DNA from: Flavobacterium sp. W4I14
GTDB taxonomy: Bacteria > Bacteroidota > Bacteroidia > Sphingobacteriales > Sphingobacteriaceae
Length of the DNA stretch: 64,000 nucleotides
Assembly: GCA_030817875.1 (NCBI GenBank)
Contig: JAUSZU010000001.1
Span: 2,046,001-2,110,000 of the forward strand
Direction of reading: 5' to 3'
Shown one piece after another: positions 53,704 through 61,390 of the stretch (positions within the stretch are counted from its first letter, which is position 1; each line of letters opens with the position of its first letter). Position numbers and translations under genes: made by a program. Under the pieces are notes generated by a model that worked only from the letters and a program-made list of their open reading frames with translations, did not search any database and was not told where the DNA came from.

Positions 53704-53841
53704 GGCGTATGAAGACTAAAAATTACGAGTGTAAATTTCACTCTAGAATTGATTCGTGGAGACACAAACCATGGCGTATGAAGACTAAAAATTACGAGTG
53801 TAAATTTCACTCTCGAATTGATTCGTGGAGACACGAACCAT
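53704..53841. repeat. 69-bp tandem direct repeat (two copies)
   Basis: 53704-53772 and 53773-53841 differ at only two or three positions. Each unit holds a GAGTG/CACTC mini-hairpin and a degenerate REP palindrome (ATTCGTG ... CACGAACC). Probably a local duplication inside the REP cluster. Confidence 0.85.
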
Positions 53842-53911
53842 GGCGCACAAATACTAAAAAAAGAGCCTCGGTCCGTGTCTTCACGGACCGAAATTTATTC
53901 TTAAAAATTAA

Positions 53912-56296
53912 ATGAACAAAATCCCCAAAGCTTTCCTCATTTCCGATGTTATCTGCTTTGCGCTGCTTTTGGCTTTTCTTTTTTCGTTACCATCAAAACT
54001 GTTTAAAACACCTACTTCGTTTGTAATTGAGGCCAGCAATGGCAATTTATTAAGTGCATCAATTGCCAGCGATGGACAATGGCGATTCCCTGTGGCTGAC
54101 AGTGTTCCTGTAAAATTTAAAGACTGCATCATTGCTTTCGAGGATAAGCGGTTCTATAGTCACTTTGGTATTGATTTTCTGGCCATGAGCAGAGCCATGC
54201 GTCAGAATTGGAAGGCTAAAAGTGTGGTTAGTGGCGGTAGTACATTAAGCATGCAGGTAATTCGTTTATCGCGAAAACAAGACCGAACGATTTGGCAGAA
54301 ATTATTGGAAGTAATTTTAGCTTTACGCTTAGAAACAAAATATTCAAAAGAGGAAATTATAGGCCTATATGCGGCAAATGCGCCATTTGGCAGTAATGTT
54401 GTGGGCTTAGAAGCAGCAAGTTGGCGATATTATGGCCGCAATGCCAAAACCCTCTCATGGGGGGAAATGGCAACATTGGCTGTATTGCCCAATAGCCCTT
54501 CTTTGGTTCATCCGGGTAAAAACTCGACGAGATTAATTAAAAAAAGAAACGATTTATTAGATAAGCTGGCTAAGCTAAAATACATTGATCAGGCAACTGC
54601 TAATTTAGCTAAGCTAGAACCCGTTCCCGGCAAGCCTATGCCCCTACCACAGAATGCACCGCATCTGTTGAACCGTTTTAAAGTAGAACGAGCGAGTCTT
54701 AAAATCCCATCAACCAGAATTACTTCTACGCTGGATGAAAATATCCAACTAAAGGTTAATGCCATATTAAAACGGTACAATAACCGTTACCGGGCAAACG
54801 ACATCAATAATATTTCGGCGTTGGTACTCGATGCCAGAACCGGTCAGGTAGTAAGTTATGTGGGTAATATCTATCAGCCAGAAAATGCCGACCTGCAAAG
54901 CCACGTGGATATGATTAAAGCACCACGCAGCCCCGGCAGTACCTTAAAACCCTTGCTTTATGCCAGTATGATGAATGATTGCTTTATACTGCCACACACC
55001 TTAATCCCCGATATCCCAACTCAAATAGCGGGTTATTCGCCTCAAAATTATGATCTGGGTTACGATGGTGCCATTGCCGCAGATAAAGCGCTGAGCCGCT
55101 CCTTAAACATCCCTGCAGTGAAAATGCTGCAGCAATACAAATATGAACGTTTTTATGATAAACTAAAAAAACTTGGAATAGGAACACTTAACCAACCAGC
55201 AGATCATTATGGCTTGTCGTTAATTCTAGGCGGCAGCGAAGTTACCATGTGGGATCTGGCAAACACCTACATGGGCATGGTGCGTACATTAAACCATTTC
55301 AACACCTATAAAGGTTTGTATAACCCTGAAGATTATAAACCTGCTCGCTATTTCAATAGCGAAAATAAAGATGAAAAAGATTATCAGCGTACCTCCTTTT
55401 TAGACCATGGCTCGATTTGGGCTACTTTTAATGCAATGGAAGAGGTAATGCGACCAGGTGATGAAGGTTTATGGGAGCAATTTTCTTCATCGCAAAGAGT
55501 TGCCTGGAAAACAGGAACGAGTTTCGGTTTTCGCGATGCCTGGGCCGTTGGCCTAACACCAAATTATGTGGTTTGTGTTTGGGTGGGCAATGCCGATGGA
55601 GAAGGAAGGCCTGGCCTGGTAGGGATTGAAGCAGCTGCCCCGGTTCTATTTGATATTTTTAGGTTACTGCCTAATGGAAAATGGTTCGAAACACCAGCCA
55701 CCAAACTTAAAAAGATAAAAATATGCAAGCAGAGTGGTTATAAAGCTGGAGAATACTGTACAAATGTGACAGAAGAATTAGTGCCGGTTGCAGGAGAAAA
55801 AACTGTCGTTTGTCCTTTCCATAAATTGGTTCATTTGGACAGAACAGGCACTTTTAGGGTTACCGACCAGTGCGAAAGCATAACCCATATGCAGCACAAA
55901 AGCTGGTTTATTTTACCACCAGCAATGGAGTATTATTACAAAATAAAAAATAGCGACTATAAATCACTCCCTCCTTTTAAAAGTGGCTGCGACCTCTCAG
56001 GTGGAAATAGCGTAATGGAGGTAATTTACCCGAAAAACAATGCAATAGTTTACATTCCTTTAGAACTAGACGGAACAAGAGGCAAAATTGTGATTAATGC
56101 GGCGCACAGAAATTCAGGTTCTAAGATATATTGGCATATTGACAATGAATATGTTAGCACTACTACTAATTTTCATCAATTGGCCATTAGTCCACCGCCG
56201 GGTAGACATACTTTGACTCTGGTTGATGAAAATGGAGAAAGGCTGGTGCAAACTTTTACGGTTTTAGACAAGGAAAAGAAAGGTGGAAGGCAGTAA
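53912..56296 (+). CDS. pbpC: Penicillin-binding protein 1C
   Basis: A 794-residue bifunctional murein synthase. One N-terminal helix (AFLISDVICFALLLAFLFSLP); glycosyltransferase GT51 domain with Glu77 (AFEDKRFYSHFGIDF) and GGSTLSMQ; transpeptidase domain with Ser343-x-x-Lys346 (SPGSTLKP), SRSLN and KTGT (from Lys533); then the C-terminal BiPBP_C domain (about 700-790, DLSGGNSVMEVIYPKNNAIVYIPLE). PBP1C and alpha-2-macroglobulin are typical neighbours. The RAYT element separates them here, its last palindrome ending 20 bp before this start, so any promoter of its own would lie inside the element. Confidence 0.96.
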   Translation: MNKIPKAFLISDVICFALLLAFLFSLPSKLFKTPTSFVIEASNGNLLSASIASDGQWRFPVADSVPVKFKDCIIAFEDKRFYSHFGIDFLAMSRAMRQNWKAKSVVSGGSTLSMQVIRLSRKQDRTIWQKLLEVILALRLETKYSKEEIIGLYAANAPFGSNVVGLEAASWRYYGRNAKTLSWGEMATLAVLPNSPSLVHPGKNSTRLIKKRNDLLDKLAKLKYIDQATANLAKLEPVPGKPMPLPQNAPHLLNRFKVERASLKIPSTRITSTLDENIQLKVNAILKRYNNRYRANDINNISALVLDARTGQVVSYVGNIYQPENADLQSHVDMIKAPRSPGSTLKPLLYASMMNDCFILPHTLIPDIPTQIAGYSPQNYDLGYDGAIAADKALSRSLNIPAVKMLQQYKYERFYDKLKKLGIGTLNQPADHYGLSLILGGSEVTMWDLANTYMGMVRTLNHFNTYKGLYNPEDYKPARYFNSENKDEKDYQRTSFLDHGSIWATFNAMEEVMRPGDEGLWEQFSSSQRVAWKTGTSFGFRDAWAVGLTPNYVVCVWVGNADGEGRPGLVGIEAAAPVLFDIFRLLPNGKWFETPATKLKKIKICKQSGYKAGEYCTNVTEELVPVAGEKTVVCPFHKLVHLDRTGTFRVTDQCESITHMQHKSWFILPPAMEYYYKIKNSDYKSLPPFKSGCDLSGGNSVMEVIYPKNNAIVYIPLELDGTRGKIVINAAHRNSGSKIYWHIDNEYVSTTTNFHQLAISPPPGRHTLTLVDENGERLVQTFTVLDKEKKGGRQ

Positions 56297-56520
56297 GGTT
56301 TAGGGTTTGGGATCAACCACTAACACCAGTTTATATTTTGCTTGTTTCAACTCTGTGAAGTTCTATAAACCTGATCATGTGGAAATCCTTTTTATTTGCA
56401 GTAGCTTGCCTTCTTAACACAGCTTTAAAAGATTGGAACGAAAGCAGCACTGCTGCAACTGATTACCACAGCAACCTGCTTTTCTAAAACTTCAAAGATT
56501 TACTGGCTTACATAGATCCG

Positions 56521-57213
56521 TTATACTTCGGTTCTTGTAACCACTAGCTGTCGCGAAATTGTTCCATAAACAATCAGATACTGCGCAATCATATAGGTTG
56601 CCATAATTAAAGCACCACTTTGTGGAATGGGCTGAGCGAATTTATTTACGGCCAACACACTGTCTGACAATAAGAAAAACAGCGCCCCATACAGAATGAG
56701 TTTAAAACTGAAAATATTCACTTTCCCATACCGGTTAACAGCCATAATAGCCATAACCGTGATAATAATGGCATACATTAAAACGGGGAACTGCATTGCG
56801 CCCAGTTTCGGCTGCAGGTAGAAAAACAAGCCTGAACAAAAAATAGCAAATGCGCCTACAGCCCACAAAAAATAAGGCGTTTTATGGTTAGGGTTCGATC
56901 TGTGATCGAGTGTAAATGCCCTGATGTAAAAAATATGGCAGACTACAAAGGCGATTAACCCGTATATAAAAAAACTTGGTTTATCGCTTTGAAACATCAG
57001 CAAAATATCGCCAACCCAGGCAAAAACTAATCCGATGAAAATTCTCTTATGGAAACGCCCTTTCAAACTTGTGCTCAGATAAAGCCATACCAAAAGTACC
57101 ACCACAATTAATGGCTTAGAGAAATTTCGGAGCTCAATATTATTGGCATATTCGGCATATAGCTGAATTACAAATACAAGAAAAAATATAAATGAAAATA
57201 GCTTAGTCTTCAT
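56521..57213 (-). CDS. Lysoplasmalogenase (YhhN/TMEM86 family)
   Basis: A 230-residue membrane protein with about eight helices, of the YhhN/TMEM86 family, whose members hydrolyse the vinyl-ether bond of lysoplasmalogens. Family features include GLVFAWVGDILLMF, the FVVCHIFYIRAF segment, ILYGALFFLLSDSVLAVNKF and YMIAQYLIVYG; the conserved Asp/His residues (GD, H, SDS) are present. Its ATG overlaps the 3' end of the upstream AGMO-like gene by 11 bp, so translation is probably coupled. Together they suggest ether-lipid breakdown. Confidence 0.9.
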   Translation of the reverse strand: MKTKLFSFIFFLVFVIQLYAEYANNIELRNFSKPLIVVVLLVWLYLSTSLKGRFHKRIFIGLVFAWVGDILLMFQSDKPSFFIYGLIAFVVCHIFYIRAFTLDHRSNPNHKTPYFLWAVGAFAIFCSGLFFYLQPKLGAMQFPVLMYAIIITVMAIMAVNRYGKVNIFSFKLILYGALFFLLSDSVLAVNKFAQPIPQSGALIMATYMIAQYLIVYGTISRQLVVTRTEV

Positions 57214-58420
57214 CAGGATTAGGATTTGCCTTTTGCAAATTAAAAAACCAAATTACGGATATTAACTGGATAGCCACAAAAATTACTTGATATCCTATCG
57301 GAAATTTCAAAAATAAAACCAACAAAACACCAAATAGCAGTCTAAAATATTCGAACCTAATTTGCCATGCCTTTTGTTCTAATAACGCACCACAGGTAAT
57401 TAATGTGAATATAGTAAAAACTGCCCCTGATACCAAAGCAATGGTTTCCATTTTATGATAAGAAAACAATATTGCAGAACCTGCAGTTAAAGCAACTAAA
57501 AACTGAATCAGAACGTAACCCGTCAACTTTGATTGATATGCTGGATTATACCTTTTATAGGTTTCTACATTTATCTCCGGCGCATGTTGAAATCCGCCCA
57601 GGTGTGCAGGAAACCAGCCAGGTGGTTTAAGAAAAACTTTAATTTTATCACTGAATTTAGGTGATAATTTTGCTGTTTTAACCAGATCATCCCAATAATG
57701 AAGATTAGCCCAAACGGGATTCCAGCTGGCTAAAGGCTTAGTAATACCGTAATAAACCTCTTCTTCTTCTTTCTGAAAAGTACCAAAAAAGCGGTCCCAG
57801 ATAATCAATGTACCTGCGTGGTTTTTATCAATATATTTAGGATTAGAGCCGTGGTGTACCCGGTGATGTGAAGGTGTATTTAAAATATACTCTAAAAAGC
57901 CCATGCTTTTAATGGCTCTGGTATGAATCCAAAACTGATACAAGGTATTGAAAGAACTTAATGTTAAAAACATAATCGGATCAAAACCAATAAATGCTAA
58001 TGGCAGGTAAAATACCCAGCTAAACCAGCCCTGAAACCAGCTTTGCCGCAAAGCCACGGTTAAATTATATTCTTCTGATTGGTGATGTACAATATGTGCT
58101 GCCCATAAAGCATTTACTTCGTGGCTCATCCGATGAAACCAATAATAGAAAAAATCGACGCTAATAAATAGCAGTATCCAAACCCATATTGTTTTGGGCA
58201 ATTCAAATAAACGCCAGTGCTCAAAAATATATTTGTAACCAAAAAACAATGCGGTTTTCATAAAAATCCCGGTGAGCTGCTGCCCTATACCCTGACTTAA
58301 ATTGGCAATACTATCATTAAGCCGATAATAATTTAGTTTTTTATAAAAATTATAAGCCAATTCTATTCCGATCAGAATAAAAAACACGGGGACAGATAAC
58401 GCAATGTAATCTACTTTCAT
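57203..58420 (-). CDS. Sterol desaturase-family protein, alkylglycerol-monooxygenase-like
   Basis: A 405-residue integral membrane di-iron enzyme of the fatty acid hydroxylase superfamily. The eight-His set is complete: HRMSH (96-100), HIVHH (109-113), WIHT (166) and SHHRVHH (185-190). The stretches around them (FHRMSHEVNALWAAH; YNLTVALRQSWFQ; ILNTPSHHRVHHGSNPKYID; HAGTLIIWDRFFGTF) are strikingly like animal alkylglycerol monooxygenase (TMEM195), as I recall it, which cleaves O-alkyl glycerol ethers. It overlaps the lysoplasmalogenase gene. No pterin-synthesis gene is in the window. Substrate is inferred. Confidence 0.88.
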   Translation of the reverse strand: MKVDYIALSVPVFFILIGIELAYNFYKKLNYYRLNDSIANLSQGIGQQLTGIFMKTALFFGYKYIFEHWRLFELPKTIWVWILLFISVDFFYYWFHRMSHEVNALWAAHIVHHQSEEYNLTVALRQSWFQGWFSWVFYLPLAFIGFDPIMFLTLSSFNTLYQFWIHTRAIKSMGFLEYILNTPSHHRVHHGSNPKYIDKNHAGTLIIWDRFFGTFQKEEEEVYYGITKPLASWNPVWANLHYWDDLVKTAKLSPKFSDKIKVFLKPPGWFPAHLGGFQHAPEINVETYKRYNPAYQSKLTGYVLIQFLVALTAGSAILFSYHKMETIALVSGAVFTIFTLITCGALLEQKAWQIRFEYFRLLFGVLLVLFLKFPIGYQVIFVAIQLISVIWFFNLQKANPNPDED

Positions 58421-58529
58421 ATCAACGCGAAGAAATATTTGGCCAGCAATATTTACTTACAATTTAGATATTTTTAAGGTTAACATAAAATCTAATTCAT
58501 GTAATATTTGTGCTTGTTTGGTTTTAGTT

Positions 58530-58560
58530 ATTGATTTCCATCAAATTCAGCTTAACTTTG
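58530..58560 (+). promoter_or_regulatory. Putative promoter of the small secreted protein gene
   Basis: ATTG at 58530-58533 and TAACTTTG at 58553-58560 with a 19-bp spacer, close to the Bacteroidota consensus; 56 bp before the ATG. Confidence 0.6.
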
Positions 58561-58616
58561 AAAGGCTAAACTAATGCTTTTTGCGTTATTAAATTTTCAT
58601 TTAAATCATCCCATCC

Positions 58617-58967
58617 ATGAAAAAATTACTCCTCCTGTTGTTGCTAATTGCCTCGACATTTTATACAAAGAGCCAAACGCTGGTCTTAGCCAAAGATGCC
58701 GCTCAAAATATTGGTAAAAATGTAACCATTTGCGATTCGGTGTATAGTGCAAAAGCTTTAGATAAATTAATTTTAATTAATTTAGGTGGTGCCTATCCAA
58801 AAGAACTAATCACCGTGGTCATCAACAAAGAAGATCAGAGTAAATTCCCTTCAGAACCCTCGAGTATGTTTATGGGAAATAAAATCTGCGTTACCGGAAT
58901 TATATCTGATTATAAGGGCAAAAAACAGATTTTAGTTACCGATCCGAAGCAGATTACCGTAAAATAA
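58617..58967 (+). CDS. Small secreted protein, OB-fold-like
   Basis: A 116-residue protein with signal peptide MKKLLLLLLLIASTFYTKSQ. The mature part is beta-rich: KNVTICDSVYSAKALDKLILINLGGAYPKELITVVINKED, then ICVTGIISDYKGKKQILVTDPKQI. The last stretch (VTG.I..YKGK.QI.VT.P.QI) is the pattern of OB-fold nucleic-acid-binding or nuclease-inhibitor-like proteins found in Bacteroidota. Periplasmic or surface; partner unknown. It is convergent with the vsr gene, only 5 bp apart. Confidence 0.75.
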   Translation: MKKLLLLLLLIASTFYTKSQTLVLAKDAAQNIGKNVTICDSVYSAKALDKLILINLGGAYPKELITVVINKEDQSKFPSEPSSMFMGNKICVTGIISDYKGKKQILVTDPKQITVK

Positions 58968-58972
58968 ACAGC

Positions 58973-59488
58973 CTAATCATCTAACTGCGGTATTATTGCC
59001 GCTTTAGCCGCCTCAATATAAAGTAAAACCTGATTAACACATGCAGTTAAACTATCTTTTACCTCGTGTTCCCAAAACCGCATTACGGTATAGCCTTGGG
59101 CATGCAGCTGTTGGTTAATATGTTTGTCGCGTTGGATATTTCGTTCAATCTTCGGGATCCAAAAACCAGAATTTGTTTTTAAAGTTGATTTCTTTTCATC
59201 CCACTTATAACCATGCCAAAAATCGCCATCTACAAATATGGCGAGCCTGTACTTATTGATAACCAGATCGGGTTTACCAGGAAAATTTTTAGGGTGTATT
59301 CTGAACCTAACATGTTTGCCCCAAAGCGCCTTACGCAGTTTCAGCTCGGGCTGGCTGTTTTTTGCCCTAATTTTAGACATGTTCTTACTCCGTTGTATGG
59401 TGGTGTAAAAACCAGCACTTTCTTCAAAGCGGGGCACTTTAATATCCTCATCTTTATATGGCTTAGGCTCCATACCAAAGAAAACCAT
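58973..59488 (-). CDS. vsr: Very short patch repair endonuclease
   Basis: A 171-residue Vsr endonuclease, which nicks at T:G mismatches formed by deamination of 5-methylcytosine. The family segments are present: RSKNMSKIRAKNSQPELKLRKALW, GKPDLVINKYRLAIFVDGDFWHG (with catalytic Asp and the FWHG His), WIPKIERNIQRDKHINQQL and RFWEHEVKD. It lacks a neighbouring cytosine methyltransferase, so it is an orphan here; the partner may be elsewhere. An alternative Met is five codons in. Confidence 0.92.
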   Translation of the reverse strand: MVFFGMEPKPYKDEDIKVPRFEESAGFYTTIQRSKNMSKIRAKNSQPELKLRKALWGKHVRFRIHPKNFPGKPDLVINKYRLAIFVDGDFWHGYKWDEKKSTLKTNSGFWIPKIERNIQRDKHINQQLHAQGYTVMRFWEHEVKDSLTACVNQVLLYIEAAKAAIIPQLDD

Positions 59489-59932
59489 TAATAATTATAA
59501 ATTGTTTAAAAAATCAATGAAAGAAAGTGGCGGCATTGATCAACCTAAGCACCTCCTCATTTAAAGGAGGGGGCTTCGGCTGGAGCGTTAATACAAAACG
59601 TATAACTTAATGAGTAAATTGTCGAGTGGAGTGCTTCTTCAGTTGGCAGGAAATTAATCCTGCCAACCTCGTAAGCATAGATATCCTTATTATCTGATTC
59701 GAAGATTGAAAATCATTTCAATATATCATAGCGGATTATACAGATAGGCATATTTCCTTGATGAATCGTTTTATTTCCTTGATGAATATTTTTGGTCTTG
59801 TAGTTTTTCTTATACTTAAATTTAAACTTTCATAGATTTTGATTCTCAAATCGCTTCAATTTCTAAAAAGCTGAAAATTTTGCATCTATTGGCATAAAAT
59901 CCATAGTTTTGGTTTTTGATCAACCTATACCT
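59489..59932. other. Gene-free gap with a 16-bp direct repeat
   Basis: No gene. TATTTCCTTGATGAAT occurs at 59751-59766 and again at 59772-59787, exactly 21 bp apart. A small CCTCC/GGAGG hairpin lies near 59552-59574. Confidence 0.5.
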
Positions 59933-60565
59933 ATGCTTTTAAAACGAAATACACTAATTTTTATACTTATTTTACTGATTGCTGCATTTACTTGTTTAAG
60001 TTTTTTCATTGCGCAACATCCCATATTTGATTTTGACATTAAAACTTCTTTGTTTATTCAGCAATATCATGCAGACTGGTTAGATAAATTAATGTTGGCC
60101 ATCAGTTTTTTTGGAGAGCTCCCTTATTCATTACTTTCGGTAGTAGTGGTGGCAATCATATTTTATCAACAAAAGTATAAACGTGAAGGCCTATTCGTTT
60201 CAACGGTACTCTTGTCTGGATTAATTATCCTGGGTATAAAAAATGTGATTAACCGCCCGCGCCCTACTGCATTTTATGTACGACTGGTGGAAGTAAACCG
60301 CTTCCAGAGCTATCCCAGTGGACATGTACTTTCTTATACCCTCTTTTTTGGCTTCTTAATTATTTTGATGAATACTTTGAAAGATGTGCCAAAGTTAACT
60401 AGAAATATAGTCACTTATTTATCAGCATTTTTGATGATCACCATTGCCCCATCCAGAATTTATCTGGGTGCACATTGGTTTACCGATACAGTTGGTGGTT
60501 TTCTGTTAGGCTTAATTTGCCTTTTCCCGCTTTGCTATTTTTACTTCAAAAAGGAAGCAGATTAA
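59933..60565 (+). CDS. PAP2 family phosphatase
   Basis: A 210-residue membrane phosphatase of the type-2 phosphatidic acid phosphatase superfamily, which dephosphorylates lipid phosphates such as undecaprenyl pyrophosphate or phosphatidylglycerophosphate. The three signature motifs are present: KNVINRPRP, YPSGH, and SRIYLGAHWFTDTVGG, in order between about residues 110 and 185, with about six helices. An in-frame TTG eight codons upstream is rejected. Convergent with the Crp-type regulator, the two stops overlapping by 4 bp. Confidence 0.93.
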   Translation: MLLKRNTLIFILILLIAAFTCLSFFIAQHPIFDFDIKTSLFIQQYHADWLDKLMLAISFFGELPYSLLSVVVVAIIFYQQKYKREGLFVSTVLLSGLIILGIKNVINRPRPTAFYVRLVEVNRFQSYPSGHVLSYTLFFGFLIILMNTLKDVPKLTRNIVTYLSAFLMITIAPSRIYLGAHWFTDTVGGFLLGLICLFPLCYFYFKKEAD

Positions 60566-61170
60566 CCTTTTTCACCTGGCTTTTCTTTCTTTCTGATCCT
60601 GCTTAAAGTTTCGATTCGCATCCCCAGGTAGCTGGCCAAAAATTTTAGAGGAACCCTAGACTTTATATTAGGATACCCGATTTTAAACTGTTTGTACCTT
60701 ATTTCTGCTGAAGGGATTCGTGATAAAATAGATCGCTCTTGCGACATATGGTAATGTATGGCCAATAATTTTCTGGCCAAAATATTGGTTTCAGGGAACT
60801 GCGCGTATATGTCGTCAATTAAACGGTATGGGAGTATAAGCAGCTCTGAATCTTCCAGTGCCTGATATTGCTCTTGATAAGTTGGGATAAGCGTTCCCGG
60901 ATTTCGAATACTACCAATAAGATGATTTTCGTCTGTTAACCAAGCGGTAATATCTTTTCCTTCATCCATTACAAAAGCCCGCACCAAGCCTTTAACAATA
61001 AAAAATAAACAATCGCCATTAATATCACTAAGGTTAGGCAAAACCTCATTCTTACGCACAAAGATTTTGAATGTTTCGGTCTTTATCCGCTCAATTATTT
61101 CCTTTCTTAATGGCTGCAGCTCATCTAAATACTTAATAAGAGGATCACTTTCATGATGGGCAGCAGTCAT
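60562..61170 (-). CDS. Crp/Fnr family transcriptional regulator
   Basis: A 202-residue regulator with an N-terminal cyclic-nucleotide-binding-like beta barrel (KIFVRKNEVLPNLSDINGDCLFFIVKGLVRAFVMDEGKDITAWLTDENHLIG) and a short C-terminal winged helix (VPLKFLASYLGMRIETLSRIRKK). It is the Bacteroidota Crp-like type without clear cAMP-contact residues. The frame is open to 61464, but the extension would overlap the start of the divergent HAD gene and lacks domain sense, so the Met at 61170 is chosen. Targets unknown. Confidence 0.9.
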   Translation of the reverse strand: MTAAHHESDPLIKYLDELQPLRKEIIERIKTETFKIFVRKNEVLPNLSDINGDCLFFIVKGLVRAFVMDEGKDITAWLTDENHLIGSIRNPGTLIPTYQEQYQALEDSELLILPYRLIDDIYAQFPETNILARKLLAIHYHMSQERSILSRIPSAEIRYKQFKIGYPNIKSRVPLKFLASYLGMRIETLSRIRKKEKPGEKG

Positions 61171-61377
61171 AATATTTATCTGGGTTTTAAAACGATGCAA
61201 GCTATTGCTTGAATACCGGATTTCCAAATATGAAAACGCGTTTAACAGCCAAAAAATTACAGTTGTGGAAATTTTATTTTTCAGGCTAACTGTTTTTGGC
61301 ACCACTTTAAGGAATAAATTATTCATTAAATTTTCGCTTTGATAACTATATTTTAACTTAATCATAAAAAAATCTGA

Positions 61378-61385
61378 TAATTTTG
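61378..61385 (+). promoter_or_regulatory. Possible leaderless promoter of the HAD gene
   Basis: TAATTTTG fits TAnnTTTG and ends 5 bp before the ATG at 61391, which would put the start of transcription at or next to the start codon. No clear -33 box. Confidence 0.4.
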
Positions 61386-61390
61386 CTGCC

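Larger units (their letters stand above)
52969..53895. mobile_element. REP/RAYT element (palindromes plus transposase gene)
   Basis: Palindromes: 52969-52992 (GTGGTTCGTG/CACGAACCAC), 53013-53031 (TCGTAGC/GCTACGA), 53079-53102 (TCGGTCCGTG/CACGGACCGA) upstream of the transposase; 53680-53703 (TTGGTTCGTG/CACGAACCAA), two degenerate copies within the 69-bp repeats, and 53868-53891 (TCGGTCCGTG/CACGGACCGA) downstream. A 31-bp stretch (53076-53106 and 53865-53895) is repeated almost exactly at both sides of the gene. All hairpins have 4-5 base loops. This is the layout of REP sequences with their RAYT gene. Confidence 0.88.

Noticed and set aside
53704..53841. Possible CRISPR-like array
   Set aside because: Only two units, directly adjacent without spacers, and no cas genes nearby.
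53709..53915. 68-codon frame across the tandem repeats
   Set aside because: It is a translation of the 69-bp DNA repeat and REP palindromes; the protein repeats itself and has no start or family support.
56377..56487. Short ORF (36 codons) with a signal-like N-terminus
   Set aside because: Too short and without homology or promoter; could be a remnant, but the evidence is insufficient.
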